64,000 nucleotides of DNA from Fremontodendron californicum (Eukaryota > Streptophyta > Magnoliopsida > Malvales > Malvaceae), in contig JAULJL010000028.1 of NCBI GenBank assembly GCA_030761205.1, positions 9,778,001 to 9,842,000 on the forward strand. The letters run 5' to 3'. Positions 31,230 to 43,991 of this stretch are shown piece after piece. Each line of letters opens with the position of its first letter. The first letter of the stretch is position 1. Below the pieces are notes generated by a model, which was not told where the DNA came from, did no database searches, and was given only the letters and a program-made list of their open reading frames with translations. Both the position numbers and the translations under genes were made by a program.

Positions 31230-34200
31230 TTTTTTTAATGTCTAATTGATGGATGAATATTAAGAGGTGAAGTTTTGTTTATTAGATTTGAAAAATCATG
31301 GATAAAGAATAAAACATTTTCAAGCATCGAAGGTTTAAAAAATAAAAATTATTTCATTCATCGTTAGTGAAATTTCGGATAAAAACTCAATTTTGGCTTT
31401 GAATTATTGCACGAAAATAGAGGATCGACCATGGAAACTTTGAAAGTTATTTGCTGAGATTGATAGACTGTGCTCCTCAATCAAACAAGTTGTGATGTGC
31501 GAGGTTTCTAGGGAAGCTAATGGAATGGCTATTGGAAAATTTGGCTTCATGCTCAAACAAGTTTTGGCATAAATATCGAAAATAACAAAAAATGCAATGG
31601 AAATTAAAACAAAGAAACAACTGGATCCCTCAGGATCTTTAGATCGTGATTTACATGAGTTTAATGGCAAACAAAACAAATTTATCAACTATGTGTTTCG
31701 GATCATACCTAGTCAAGATCTTGTAATCTTAAGTGTGTCATTCCCTGCACGAACTTTACAACAGAATGATTACTGCATGATCTCTCCAAAGCCACGAGCA
31801 ACACAAGTGTCTTACTTCCAACGTGATCCACACGAATGGATTGTTAGAACCTTCTCAAGGCTCGGAGATTCACCAATGCTAGTTGACAGGTTTTTTACCC
31901 TTAATCAAAAGGTTCTCTTTTGTTTTCTCTCAAGCGCGGAACACACCAAGGATTGCATGGTTCAGCTACAAAGGAAGAATAACAAGAATAGTGAGGAAGA
32001 TGTGCGACTAATGTGTGAGAAGCCTTGGCCGAATCTCTTGATTTCTCTCTAGAAAAAATAGTTTTTCTTTGAAAGGAAAACTCTAATATTTTTCACAAGT
32101 CAATCACCCACACTTAACCCCTATGGTCGGACCACTAATAGGGATAAAGGGGTAGAGTTTAATCCCCTTTGAAACTCCTAGCTAGATAGGAACTCTTCCC
32201 ATCTCAAGAGTTTAACTCTTAGCCAACTTTTAACTATTAAAAGCTTGGTCGAATCTAGTCCCATTAGTGCCCATATTCGGTTGCCAAGGATAGGAGTTTA
32301 GTTCTCAATCAAATTCCTAGTTGAGGAGAAACTCTTTCACCCTCAAGCATCTCAATTCAACCAAAATTTTAACTCTTAAAGCCATGGCCGAACCTATCCC
32401 ATATTATGTCTATGTTAATTGGCCAATTTCACATGGAGAAGAGTTTGATTCTCAATCAACCTCTTAGAATCCTAATAGGATTCAACTAGCTGGGTTTAAC
32501 AAAGTTTGATATCAGACTCCTTACTCAAGTGAAACTCTTTCACCTAGCAAGTGTTAGAATCCTAGTCAAACACTCTCTTAGGCTTTGCTAGGTAGGGTGG
32601 AAAGAAAATTGGAAAGATGGAAAATTGGAGGAGGAGAAAAGTGAAAAGATGTAAAACATATTTTTTCTTTCCATTGGTGTGCTTGGTAGGAAAGATGGAA
32701 AAGTGGAAAGAAAAAGTAATTTTCTTTCCATCCATTGCTTGGTGGAGTTGAAAAATGAAAGGAAAGAAAATAAAAAGTATATTGGTTTACCATTATACAC
32801 ATTGTAAGTTAAGATGACTCACACCACTCTCATTTTCTTCCAATTTGGAGTGATTTGTTTTTGTTAATAGTTGTGAAAAATGGTAATCTTTTCTATTTTC
32901 TTTCCTCTCACTTTTCTTTCTTACCAAGCACACTCACAATTCATTTTCTTTCCACTTTTCCACACTTCTCTTTCCATCCTTTCATTTTTTCAGTCTACCA
33001 AGCACAATCTTAGTGCCTAGTTTAGACTTAGACATAATCGAGGCAATGTTTGGTTTAGTTAAATTCGAGAAGATAGAATTTGATTCATAATCAAACTCCT
33101 CGAAGATGAGAAACTTTTTCTCATTTCGGATAACTTCAAATTTCGGCCAGGACAACTTATCTTAAAACATGTGTACAATTAGACATTGTCTTCTTAAGAC
33201 AAGCTTATCCACAATGTAATAGTAAGATATTCTTATTTGGATTTCCCAAATCCAAGTTGTGTCTTAACTTTCCTAAAGTGAACTTGTTCAATTAGGTCCT
33301 CCAAATTTAACATAAATTCAATTAAGTCATACTTAATCTCAAGTTTAATACAACAATATCGTCCAATTGTGTGTGATCCATTAGTTTCCCAACATGTTGG
33401 CAATGAGCATAAATTATAATCTACGTTTTTCAACATAGTTTACAATTTATAAATATAGATCATGAGCGGGATTTAGCAACCCATTATGACCACCCAAATG
33501 TTGAAAAGTCAAAGTGACCTCTTTGAAACCTTTTAGTAAGTAGCCTTTCAATGTAATTCGATCCTTTCACCAAATATCCCAAAAAATCCATGAACATGAT
33601 GCAATGTCTACTCATGTTCAATCTATATTAGTTCTTGCTGCTTATTGTTAATGTTATGAATTTAGAGAAACAATTCCTCCTAAATTCATCGTGTTTTGGC
33701 CAAAGACTTTACTCAGTTAACCCAAGCCAAGAACATATGAGATATATCTCCAATGTCACTTGGAATGGTGAATTCTCTCTGGATCACTCATCCACCATCG
33801 CATGGTTCATGTCATACCCAAAATCATCCTACCATAAGCATCCCTTCTTGGGTCCCGTTTGTGATGAAATGAAAATATGACACTCCCCATACAAGATGAC
33901 TTGGTATCACAAGTCAGATGACTATTTATACGACTAGCACGTGAGAACATTTTCATAGACACTAGAGTGACAATACCAAATGATGTTCTCACAGCAGGCC
34001 ATGTTCAGTGAACTTGTTTAACAGATAAGCACCTACATATTATCCCAAGTATATCCCTAATACTTCAACCTATGAGATCGGTTTCTTACTTCATAAGTAA
34101 GAAGGCTTAACATATATTAGTCTTTAAGCATTGTCAATGCTCCGTCTTGGCAATATGATGATCAGAAACAGTTTTAGGAACATGGCTTTGATGCATAAGG

Positions 34201-34675
34201 ATCTCAAAATAACTCTTTATAATTCCTTTGCAAGGCTTTTATGTTCCATGGACTTCATCCAATTAGTACTTAATAACTATTATTATCGTACTAACATGAA
34301 AAAAAAAACTTGTATTACGAAGGAATAGTGATAGGTTTGCATTATTAACTGTATATCTCTTACCCAATCTGATTGATTCTATGGTATATACTAACAATAA
34401 AAGACTTGTTGGCTAAGGCAGACCCACATATTCTCGGCATGGTGGTAATTGTTGTAGTTCTGGTCTTGTATTATTCCTCTGTTGTTTTTATGGTCCGGTG
34501 CTCTTTGATGTTTCTATCTATCACACATTAATAGTAGACGTCTCTGGTCTACTCATCTTGTCTTTCTTTGTATTTGATCTTTTTTCTGTAATTTTGGGTT
34601 TTATGTTGTACCATGTTTGTAATTCCATTTCGATTAATATTATTGTGACTTATAAAAATAAAAATAAAAAACAAA
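31230..34675. repeat. Degenerate retroelement-like sequence, copy B
   Basis: Counterpart of 5,560-8,600. The 151-codon frame 31,597-32,052 corresponds to a broken frame in copy A and has no recognisable domain, so I do not call it a gene. It ends with the same LINE-like T-rich and A-rich tail at about 34,540-34,675. Confidence 0.4.
32581..33009. mobile_element. Tourist-like (PIF/Harbinger) MITE with empty site in copy A
   Basis: A 429-bp insert flanked by TTA at 32,578-32,580 and 33,010-33,012. Termini GGCTTTGCTAGGTAGG and (inverted) GATTGTGCTTGGTAGA agree at 11 of 16 positions. Copy A has the uninterrupted site ACTCTCTTAGTACAG with a single TTA at 6,917-6,919, so this insertion came after the duplication. 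Non-coding; internal TGCTTGGTAGGAAAGATGG repeats. Confidence 0.85.
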
Positions 34676-34710
34676 TGTAAGCCAAAATTATCAAAACCAT
34701 TTATTTTAGG

Positions 34711-34980
34711 AATGGATCTGTCCATGAGTCGAGTTGCAATCCAATTTTTTTTATTTTTTTACTTTAGATCGGGTTCGGACCGATTCGAAAGTCCGTTTAA
34801 CTGTTCACAAAATTATTAAAAAATTATTTTTATATTAATATTTATATATTTTTATAATTAAAAAATAATTCATATACAGTCATTCGGACCGGAACGGATC
34901 GGCTCGAATTAAAAAAACCTATATCCAAGCAGGCCCAATATGAGCCAAACAGATAACTCGGCCCTTGGACAAGTCTATTT
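34711..34980. repeat. MITE family A, copy B1
   Basis: Counterpart of 8,633-8,902. Confidence 0.65.
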
Positions 34981-35027
34981 AGAAACAATGACTTTTTATA
35001 AATACAAACCACTATTTCGAAGGTTAA

Positions 35028-35368
35028 AAAAATTGGACCGAAAATCGAATCGGTCAGACAAAGTTTAATGTTAAATAAATACTAAATATAATTAATAATT
35101 AATAAAAATATGTATTTTGCTTAATGATATAGTCTTTGATATGAAACTAAGAAGTTAAAGATTCAAATCTCATAATTACAAATAAATTTTTTTTTAAATA
35201 AAAATATACATAAAACTGATTTTTTATCGGCTCAATCCAATTTTTTATTTTTCCTAGTTTAATTAATTCTCGGTTTAAATATACTATTTGAATCGGATAA
35301 ATTATCAATTATCAATTCAATTGATTCAATCGATCGATCGGTCCGATTTTTTAACCGATCCAATATTC
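35028..35368. repeat. MITE family B, copy B1
   Basis: Counterpart of 8,950-9,295. Confidence 0.6.
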
Positions 35369-36088
35369 CGAATCTGAAGCTATATAAGATCTTAGATAAC
35401 TCACAATTCATCAAGAAAAAATCCACCCATTCAATACGTTAATTAACGCCATGTGGAATAAATATGATCACCTAAATATTGCAGCCATCAAAATGAAATT
35501 CCAACTCTATATATTTGTAAATTGTAATGCCAAAACCCAATCATATGTGAAGGGATGTGATGTGATATGTTTAACTAATTATACTAATTATACTAAATTA
35601 TGTTAGAATCATTAATGCCAACATTGATTTATTCAGTTGATTTAATTGATTGAATATTTATTAATATCTCGGTTGGTAAATGATTTGTATAAGTATTATT
35701 ATTAATCCTTTTTAAAAGTTGATGACATGTCCTGATCCTAAACCGAATAATTTCCCGCACCTAAATTTTTTGTCATAAAAAAAAGTTTAAACCATTAATT
35801 ACTAAGTCGTGAAAAAATTGATGATAGTCCTAAAGTTGATTTAGAGTAATTAATTTTCAAAGTGTAAATTCTATCAATTTATGCAATCGAGCATTTGACT
35901 TGAGTGACTGTTATGCATTTTTTTTATTCAAAAAGCAGAATTTGCATCCTTTTCATAATAATAAATATAAAATCTTGTTAATTTATATTCCTCTCTTCTA
36001 ATTTGTTGACAAAGCAATTTTCAATTCTCAACCATATATGATAGCCAAAAACAAAACAAAATGAAAACAAGTAATAATATACTTGACT
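35369..36088. other. Non-coding DNA of the duplication, copy B
   Basis: Alignable to 9,296-10,032. No gene or definable repeat. Confidence 0.5.
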
Positions 36089-37346
36089 TAGACTGTTCAA
36101 GAGCCGGGCTCTCTACTCGGTCTAAAAAGTGTTGGATATCACTTAATTTATTTGTGTGTATAAATACGAAATAGATATATGAATATGTAGGTTGTTATAA
36201 GTAGATACACGGTGTATTATTAATGTACACAATTGATATCAATATTGAATGAGAAATTGATCTCAAAAGTACCCACTTGAAGAGAAAAAAGTTGGTTGAT
36301 ATTTAGCTTGGGGTGGAATCCCACATTGAAAATACAAAAGCTTATGCTTGTGTTTATATAAGCTTAAGTTCAATGTTGGGTTGGGCCCCAGGGGCATCCA
36401 AGTTTTTGTGAAGGGTGAGAACCTATATAAACTTGGGCTAAACCACACATGAGCAGTAGGCCAGGTCGAACTTGGGCCAAAATTAATTTTTTATTGTCCA
36501 GCCAACTAATTTTTTACTGCTCAACCGACCAACCTGTCTAATTTAAGACATGTCTGTTCGGTCCAAACCGAACCGATACAGTCAACCAACCAAGTGACAT
36601 GTCTGATCAACACATGTCTTTTCGGACCAAACAGAACCGTTTTCCGAACGGTACTTACCAACTGTTGTGTCTTGTCCAAACGGTCTTTTGGTTTCCTATT
36701 TAAACCCAAGAGTAGTGTCTGTTTAAAAACTTAATTTTTCTCCCCCTTGCTCTCGATTTTTCCTGCTGTCTTCTGAGAGAAACCTACTTCATCTTTTCTA
36801 GTTCGCTGTGTTGCCTTTGAGTGTGCTCTCAACAGCAACATGATTGAGGAGACCTGTGAGACAATTTGCATCCATTCTGTAAGCACTAAGACACAGGCAA
36901 AATTCGTCTTAAAGTCAGAGGTTCTACCTTGACTCAATCTTGGATTTTTGTGTACAAATCAGTTCTGTATGTATATGATCTTTGTTATGTTCATATATTG
37001 AAATTCGGTTCTAGTGAATAAAACATAATACGTTTTGCTACTTGTTTAATTCTTCTTTTTTATTTATACAGTATTGAAACTAAAACCTGCTTATGTTCGA
37101 ACTCAATTTGGAACAACAAAAAGTCAGGCCCGTAGTGAATCGGGTTTGGGTAACAATTTTTTCAATTCGGATCGATTCGATTTGGTCCGGATTATTATTT
37201 ATTAATAAAAACTAATTTTTATTTAAATTTAATTTTAAAAATATATAAATATATATATAAAAAATAAATTTTTTAATATTTTTTAAATAATAATTCGAAC
37301 TTACGAGCCGACCAGAGCCCGGTCCAGCCCATGAACACCTCTACTT
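36089..37346. repeat. MITE family A copy B2, split by solo LTR
   Basis: TAGACTGTTCAAGAGCCGGG at left and CATGAACACCTCTACTTAG at right; the solo LTR 36,130-37,118 sits inside. Confidence 0.6.
36130..37118 (+). mobile_element. Solo LTR, 989 bp, copy B
   Basis: TGTTGGATATC...GGAACAACA flanked by AAAAG at 36,125-36,129 and 37,119-37,123. Same insertion as 10,074-11,075. Confidence 0.85.
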
Positions 37347-37737
37347 AGAACAATCATGGAACCAATCTTTTAATTTTTAACATCAAATTCTATTTCTTTC
37401 TTCTTTTTTTTGTTCATTAAATTATGTTTCTCTAATCATCAATTAATAAAAGAAAAACCCAAAAAGATAAGAATATCATTAACTTGAATCTTATACAATT
37501 AAGGATGATTGTACAAATGAACCAAAGAATTATATGTATGTTTCTTTTTCTTGTTTACAAAGTGTACAAGTAAAAAAAGATTAACAAAGGAAAGAATCTT
37601 TAGGCTTATTAACAGGAATTGAATGATGCAAATGAAAAAATAGAAAATTTCATGAAGAAATCATTAACATTCTTGTATGGCAGAACCATAACTTTGAGTC
37701 TGATCAAAGAGCAGCCATTGGAGTATTCTTCAAGCTC
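37347..37737. other. 3' flank of TIR gene copy B
   Basis: Downstream of the TIR stop codon on the minus strand; probable 3' UTR and terminator region, AT-rich, no other feature. Confidence 0.5.
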
Positions 37738-38955
37738 TTAATCATCTGCTCCTCTTTCATTCTCAATCAAGCTTTCGATCACAATTTCTGAAGCACTTGT
37801 CACCACATCCGACCAATTCCTAAATAACATTGAGAAAAAAAAAAAGTTTTACAGAGAAGACAATAGCTTGGGGATAAGGGAAGGACTGCAGATACTGTGA
37901 TTCGAAATCCAGACCTGTTAGCATGGTTGAAAAAATTGGACCAATTGGTCTGACTGATTCAACCAAAAATAGGAGGCATGTCCGGTCCTATGCTATATAG
38001 AGGACCGAGGCTCACTTGAACCGGCTTAAAACAGGTTTAACCGGTGAAAATCGAAAAAAATCAGGAAAAAATCATTTTTTGTTTTTTAATTTATTTTTTT
38101 AAAAATATTTTAAGTGATAATATTTGAACCCATAACCTTTTAAAATTATACTAAAAACCATACCATGCATTAAACCGAATACATATTTTTATTAATTATT
38201 TACTATATTTAATATTCATTTAATATTGAAATTATTTTTAAAATATTTAAAATCTTATTTAAATGAATCGGCCGATTCAACCGGTTGGATTGAGAATCGG
38301 AGCTCACACCGATTTGACCTCCGATTCATTTTTTTTAATCTTACCTGCTCGATATCACTTTTAAAAGATGATCACATGAACAAATTGAATTAAACCTCAT
38401 AATTCAACCAAAAAATTAAGTTGATGATAATAGCTAATAAAAGATTGATTCATCTTACCCTTTTAAAGAGTCGAAGGTGAGCCCTACGGTATATTTTGCC
38501 TCCTCAAGAGCCGATTTGAACCTTTGAAAATCTTTGGCCGGAACATTCCCGTCGTTCACAACACGAAGTTGCGAAGGTTTAATGTCGCAAAAGATGGGAA
38601 TAACCTTCTTCTTAGACTCCATGATAAGAGCCAATTCATGAAGGCAAAAGTAGGATTTGCAATAGTTTGGCGAGAAAACAGTAATACCAACCTTACAATT
38701 CCTAATCGCATTATCGATGTTGTCAAACAGCTTATCTCCAGGTTTCATGTTCTTGTTGTCCAAGAAAGGTTGAAGGTTTAGTCGTGAAAGCTGATCGTAG
38801 AGTAAGGTCGCTATAGTTCTCTTTGTGTCAATGCCTCTATGATTTATGAAAACATCGCAAGCTTTATTTGTCATAATCGTTGCTGCTGTTTGGCGAGCAA
38901 GAAAGTTGCGATGGAAGTTCATCATGGCAGCTGATGAATAACGTTGCATCTGCAT
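37738..38955 (-). CDS. TIR-domain-only protein, intact copy B
   Basis: Two exons: 38,955-38,459 and 37,819-37,738 (stop TAA), joined GG|GTAAG...TTTAG|G in phase 2, give 192 codons. ATG 38,955 (MQMQRYSS) is chosen; the frame is open further upstream only through non-ATG codons, and a second ATG lies 6 bp downstream. The TIR domain spans about residues 32-185: DVFINHRG (34-41, TIR box 1), FLDNKNMKPGDKLFD (64-78), VFSPNYCKSYFCLHELALI (93-111) with E107 at the position of the catalytic NADase glutamate, VIPIFCDIKPSQLR (118-131), and YTVGLTFDSLKGNWSDVV. No NB-ARC or LRR follows, so it belongs to the short TX class, cytoplasmic proteins linked to NAD-derived immune signalling. The 639-nt intron carries a family B MITE. 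Its paralogue in copy A is disrupted. Confidence 0.88.
37920..38345. repeat. MITE family B in the TIR intron, copy B
   Basis: Counterpart of 11,945-12,375; GGTTGAAAAAATTGGACCAA start, AATCGGAGCTCACACCGATT near the right end. Confidence 0.6.
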
Positions 38956-39718
38956 GGTTTCGATCAAGCAGGAAAATAAAGGAAAACCCTAATTATATTT
39001 TTATCTATCAACCCTTTTTTTTTTTTGGTGGCTTGTATCTTAAGAATAATGGTATATATATATAGGAGTCTCTAATTGAATGATTTGGTCTAATTATTTT
39101 TTCTAAGCGTGGATTTCGATGCTTCGTTTACAAGCTTTTTTACTTCTATAGTTGAACTTGAATTGAAAGAAAGAATATATGAAAGATTGAACAATTTAGC
39201 GACGACATGTATTTTATTTTGACAAGGGGAGGAAAGGAAACAAAAACCTTGACCAAATCTTTGCCTTTGGACAATTTGGAAAATTTTCCATTGCCCCTTC
39301 AAATAAGTTACATTTTGAACGCTCTCCTTTTTTTTTTTTCTTTCTCTTGTATAATTTATTTATGTAGACCTGATAATTTGTATATGTGTGTTGTATCTTG
39401 TTTTTTTGTGTTTAAGTCATGTAAATATAAACACAACACAATTTATTAAATTTGTCAAAATTAAATTTTAAACACAAATATGATACGTGTATTAAATGTA
39501 TCATGTTAACAGCGTTAATTATGTTTAAATGTGTCGTGTTGTATTAATTACATTGTTTTCGTTTTTTATTAAACGTGTAATGTTTTCGTATTATATCTAA
39601 AATTATGAGATCTAATTTTATGCTTTAAATGCAAAAAGGAAATATTTTGACTGCTCACATTCTATTTTTTACCATACTTGGAAATAAATAAATAAATAAA
39701 AATTATAAGATCAAAGAA
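38956..39718. other. 5' flank of TIR gene copy B
   Basis: Upstream region of the minus-strand TIR gene. TATATATATAGG at about 39,053-39,064, read inverted, is about 100 bp upstream of the ATG and is a candidate TATA region. CT-rich tract at about 39,325-39,350. Confidence 0.4.
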
Positions 39719-40004
39719 GTAGACATATTCATATAGGCCCGGCCTGTATTGGGCCGGGTTTGAACAAGAATTTTTTTAATTTGAACCGACTCGAATTATT
39801 ATTTATTAATAAAAAAAATAATTTTTTTATTTAAACTTAATTATAAAATATATAAATATTAATATAAAATAATTTTTTAATATTTTTTAAATAATAATTC
39901 GAGTTTACGGACCGACCCAAATCAGAATTGAGTAAAAAATGTAAAACTAATTCGAATCGCAACCCAACCCAATCCAATCCAACCTAACCCATAAATAGGT
40001 CTAC
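39719..40004. repeat. MITE family A, copy B3
   Basis: Counterpart of 23,043-23,317 with GTAGACAT...GGTCTAC ends. Confidence 0.7.
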
Positions 40005-40799
40005 ATATAAGAAAAGCAAAGTAAAGACATGAAAAGCACATGCTAAAGGTAGTGCTTGTCTACTTTGACTGTTTGATCAAACAAAGGTACCATAAAACAG
40101 AAACAAAACTTTGTTAGTCCTTATCCCCATTGAAGGAATTTCTTAGTAGGAAAATGGAAACTTCTCTCACGGTTCAAGATTTGGGTTTTGACATGCACCG
40201 ATGACCGACCAAACTGAGAAAAATAAATAAATTTTCACAAGGATGGAAAATGGAAGGAAAAAAATAGGATGGCCAAAAACATAGACCTACTCAAGGGTCG
40301 GACATTCCGTTTAGTTCGACAGATCTGGTTCGTATTGGATCAAATTTGATAGGGATTTTTTTATTTTGGGCTGGCACAATCCATTATTCATAGACCTTCT
40401 AAATATTTTTTTAATATAACAACCTTAGTTTTCTAACATACATGAATAAAGATATATTTATATATAATTGTATTTCTTTTGATTCCATTATTCATTGATC
40501 TCATTATATAGTCCTTAACTCTTTAAAAAAAAATTCTATAAAACATTAAAAACTTATCTTCCATTGGTTTAATTTGCATTTTTTTTCTTAAATGTTGAAA
40601 AAGTTGTATACTTTCAATCATTCATAAAATATTATGACAAAAACTATTACTGTATACACTGTAGGTAGAGTTTTTAAATTTTAAATGCAGAATTAGAATA
40701 TTGTAACATAATTTTTTATTTATTATATTAATTTATTAATTATTTTAAATAATGTTAAGACATTATGTGACAATTTTTAAATTTTATAAATGAAGTTTA
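40005..40799. other. AT-rich non-coding DNA
   Basis: Contains a partial family-A-like piece at about 40,283-40,400 (ATAGACCTACTCAAGGGTCG... ATTCATAGACC), present here where copy A has the longer 23,590-24,998 segment. No gene. Confidence 0.45.
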
Positions 40800-41399
40800 A
40801 AAACTTCACTCCCCAATTTGGTTTTTTTAAAATTCAACGTTGAGGGTTCTGCTAGTCTGGTGCTAGTTTTGTTTTCTTGTTCTTTGGGTGTTAGAGATTC
40901 GAACATTGAGGAACTGTGTGCAATCAAGTTTGCTTTAGAGATGTTCGTGAAATGAAAATTGTTTTGGACAATTCTTTAATTCTATTAATGAAGTTTAAAA
41001 ACTTCACTCGCAGTATATGAAATTTTATACTACTATTAAGTACCAAAAATAAAAATGTTATGTTATTTCATGTCAACTCAAGGAGCAAATAAATGAAATT
41101 TTATTTCATGTCACTAGAAAGATTGGTCGGGATCGATTACCATGGCTGAGATTTATGCCATTTTTAATTATTGGATTACAATTGGCTTGCAATCATAGTT
41201 GCAGGAATATTATGGTGAAATTTGATTTTTTATTGGCTGCTAATAAAATTTTATAGCCAACTAAGGATAATGATCCGTATTTCCGACTCATCCATAGGTG
41301 TAAGTAGCTTCTTCAAAGGGATTGGAATTGTTCCTTGATTCACATCTACAAAGAAGCCAATGTATGTGTCGATCTATTAGCTAATCTTGCTCATGATTA
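40800..41399 (+). pseudogene. LINE RNase H-domain remnant, copy B and beyond
   Basis: Frames read AGLVLVLFSCSLGVRDSNIE-like text at 40,850-40,935 and, further on, RDWNCSLIHIYKEANVCVDL and LANLAHDYTC at 41,320-41,400, the C-terminal part of the LINE RNase H-like domain. Stops and frameshifts throughout. The first half matches the remnant at 25,331; the second half extends past the duplication end. Confidence 0.6.
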
Positions 41400-41682
41400 T
41401 ACATGTTCATGGGTCGGGCCGCAACTCGAAATTTTTTTTATACCTTACCTAGGCTCGATCCAGGACCGAGCCGATCCGCAGGCCTATATTTACTGTTCAT
41501 ATTATTAAAAAAATATTTATATATTAATATTTATATATTTTTAGAATTGAACTTAAATAAAAAAAAAATTATTGTTTGAATAGTGATCCGGGTTTGTCCG
41601 GACAAACCCAGATCACTAAAATACATGCCCAGACTCGATTCAATACGGCTCAGATGAACTGTCTGGCTCATGAACAAGTATA
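41400..41682. repeat. MITE family A copy
   Basis: ACATGTTCATGGGTCGGGCC at left; CTGGCTCATGAACAAGTATA at right, inverted. GTGATCCGGGTTTGTCCGGACAAACCC hairpin near the right end. Confidence 0.65.
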
Positions 41683-42564
41683 CTGATAATGGTACTTTTG
41701 ATATTCATAAGTTAAACTCTCCTGTTGGTACTATAATTAAGCTTTTACGAAAAGATTTATGGAGTATTACTATAGGCCTAGATGCTGCATTGTTCAAAGC
41801 GACTAGCTCGCTCACTATGTACCAAAAATGAGATCTCAACAATTTTAATTAATTTCTCTAAGGAAGTAACTAGGAAGGCATGAAGACAACCCCATATTCA
41901 AGCAAATAGGCCAAATACAAATAAACTACCTTTAGCTATTTCCTTGACATTTAACATTGGAACAAAAGCAAAAACATTATTCAAGACATGTGCAAAATTA
42001 ATACAACCTAAAGCTTCTTTCAAGCAATAAAAAGAGGCAGACATCCAAACATGTTGTCCAAAGACATAATTTTCAAAACCAACATAAAATACTATGAAAA
42101 AACACCTAAAAGATCAGTCAGCATACTGCCCCTTAATTACGTGTTGAATTTTAATATATGTTATATTTTATCTATAATCTATAATTTATATAATATTATA
42201 TATAAAAATATTGATGTGGAAAAACTTTTAAATTGACGAAAATTTTAAATTATTATTATAAATATTTTATTATTAATAAAATTTATTCAATTTATAAGTA
42301 ATTAAAAATTTTAATGTCATTAAATAACTTTGTTATAAATTTATTTCATAATACAAAAAATAGTTAAAATTTATTGTGAATAGTTTTATATTCACAGTTT
42401 TAATTTTTCATTGATATTAAAAAGTAAATAAATTTATTTGATAAATAAAAAATAGTTAAAGTTTATATTGTATTTCTTTATCTTCATAATTTTAATTTTA
42501 TATTAATATTAAAAATAAAAATAACTGTAAACACGAGAGGGAATGGATCACATCCTTGGGGGTA
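41683..42564. other. AT-rich DNA, nothing recognised
   Basis: No coding signal. The 61-codon frame at 42,051 is AT-driven. Confidence 0.5.
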
Positions 42565-42812
42565 AACCTGCTCAAGGACGAAGTAGCCCGTATTGGACCA
42601 GGCTTCGATAGAGTTTTTAATGATTCGGACCGGTTCGGTCCTGCTCGAATCACTGTTTAAATAGTAAAAAAAAATTATTTAAGTTTAATTATATATATAT
42701 ATACACAAATATTAATATAAAATAAATTTTTTATTATTATTTGAATAGTAAAATAGACTGACGGGCCGGATCTGAGTAAAAAAAATTCGGATCACAGCCC
42801 CAGCAGGTCTAC
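42565..42812. repeat. MITE family A copy
   Basis: AACCTGCTCAAGGACGAAGT at left; CCCCAGCAGGTCTAC at right, with TTCGGACCGGTTCGGTCC inside. Confidence 0.6.
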
Positions 42813-43265
42813 TTAGGAGACAGGATCAAAATATTCACATACTAGTTATGAACTTGTGTATCAGATGAGTTTTGTTTTATGTATTGTGCATTAACACAAT
42901 TTTATTGCTTCTAATGAAGGTTGTGAGCGAGCCTAGCTTGATAAAATCCGGTGTTTACTGGAGCTGGAACAAGGATTCGGCTTCATTCGAGAACCAGTTG
43001 TCATAGGAAGCCAGTGATCAGGAGAAAGCACGCAAAATATGCATGGGAGCTCAGTGAGAAACTTGTTGGCTTGGCCCAATTTAGAGCCTTAAGGTGTTTG
43101 CCACTTAATCTTTGCTTGCTGGAGAGCTTTGATATTGCCAAAGGTCCGATCCAATTGATGAATGTAGATTTTGAGTTCAGATGGTGGTAAGGGTCGTACT
43201 TGGCACGATCCGTTACTTTAGCAATATGGGTCGTGCTGGCACAACTTATGATGGGTTGACTCTTG
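42813..43265. other. Intergenic DNA
   Basis: No gene supported. The 79-codon frame at 42,951 lacks any recognisable motif. Confidence 0.4.
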
Positions 43266-43808
43266 CTTAAGGATAACAATAGATAGTACGGATTCAGACA
43301 TTTATAATTATTTAATCTGTTTTTTGTGAATTTGAATATTACAGATTTAAATAAAATTCGGATTTGGATATTATAATTACTATATGCAACAAATTCGAAA
43401 CGGATGCGGATATAAAATTTCGGATATTTATTATCCAAATCCGTATTACTTATGCAGATAACAGATTCGGACATCTAAATCTTCTATCCGAATTTGTTTA
43501 TTTTTACGGATTCGGATTCGGATATCCGAGTCCATTATCCATTTATTTGAATTTAAAATTAATTTTTATTTGATTTTATATTTTTATCTAATTTTTTTTA
43601 CTTATTGAATTCGGATACTCAGCTGATTCGGATGTTCGATGGATAATGTCATTTAATTCGGTTATAGATTCGGATAGTAATATTCGAATTTAATGCGGAT
43701 AATAAACGGATTTGGATTTTAAAGCAGATTTGCAGATTCTGATTCGTATTCGGATTCAGATTCAAATATTACCAAAAAAAAGATAAATATCCGACCCGCT
43801 GCCATTCC
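43266..43808. repeat. GATTCGGAT-rich repeat element
   Basis: Dense GGATTCGGATTCGGATATCC/TTCGGATATT repeats. Ends CTTAAGGATAACAATAGATA at left and (inverted) GATTAGGAATGGCAGCGGGT at right are similar, suggesting a MITE of about 540 bp. Confidence 0.5.
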
Positions 43809-43957
43809 TAATCATGCCATGCCATAGGCTATCCGCCCATTTTCCCATCTATAATTAGTGATCTAATTTGCTTTACACACACGAGAAGAAATAAAATAAG
43901 AACAAAAAAGTCAGGATGGAATGCTCCATTGAATTTGAATGTAATCTTTTGAACTGT

Positions 43958-43991
<34 letters not shown>

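Larger units (their letters stand above)
31090..41061 (+). repeat. Segmental duplication, copy B
   Basis: Direct-orientation partner of 5,414-25,652. It keeps the uninterrupted TIR gene, and it contains the Tourist-like MITE at 32,581-33,009 missing from copy A. Confidence 0.9.

Noticed and set aside
31597..32052. 151-codon plus-strand frame as a possible gene
   Set aside because: The duplicate at 5,920-6,390 is broken by frameshifts, no domain is seen, and the surrounding sequence is repetitive, so coding is unsupported.
38455..38967. Start of TIR protein at MIETMQMQ (38,967)
   Set aside because: The codon there is TTG on the minus strand; the first real ATG in frame is 38,955.
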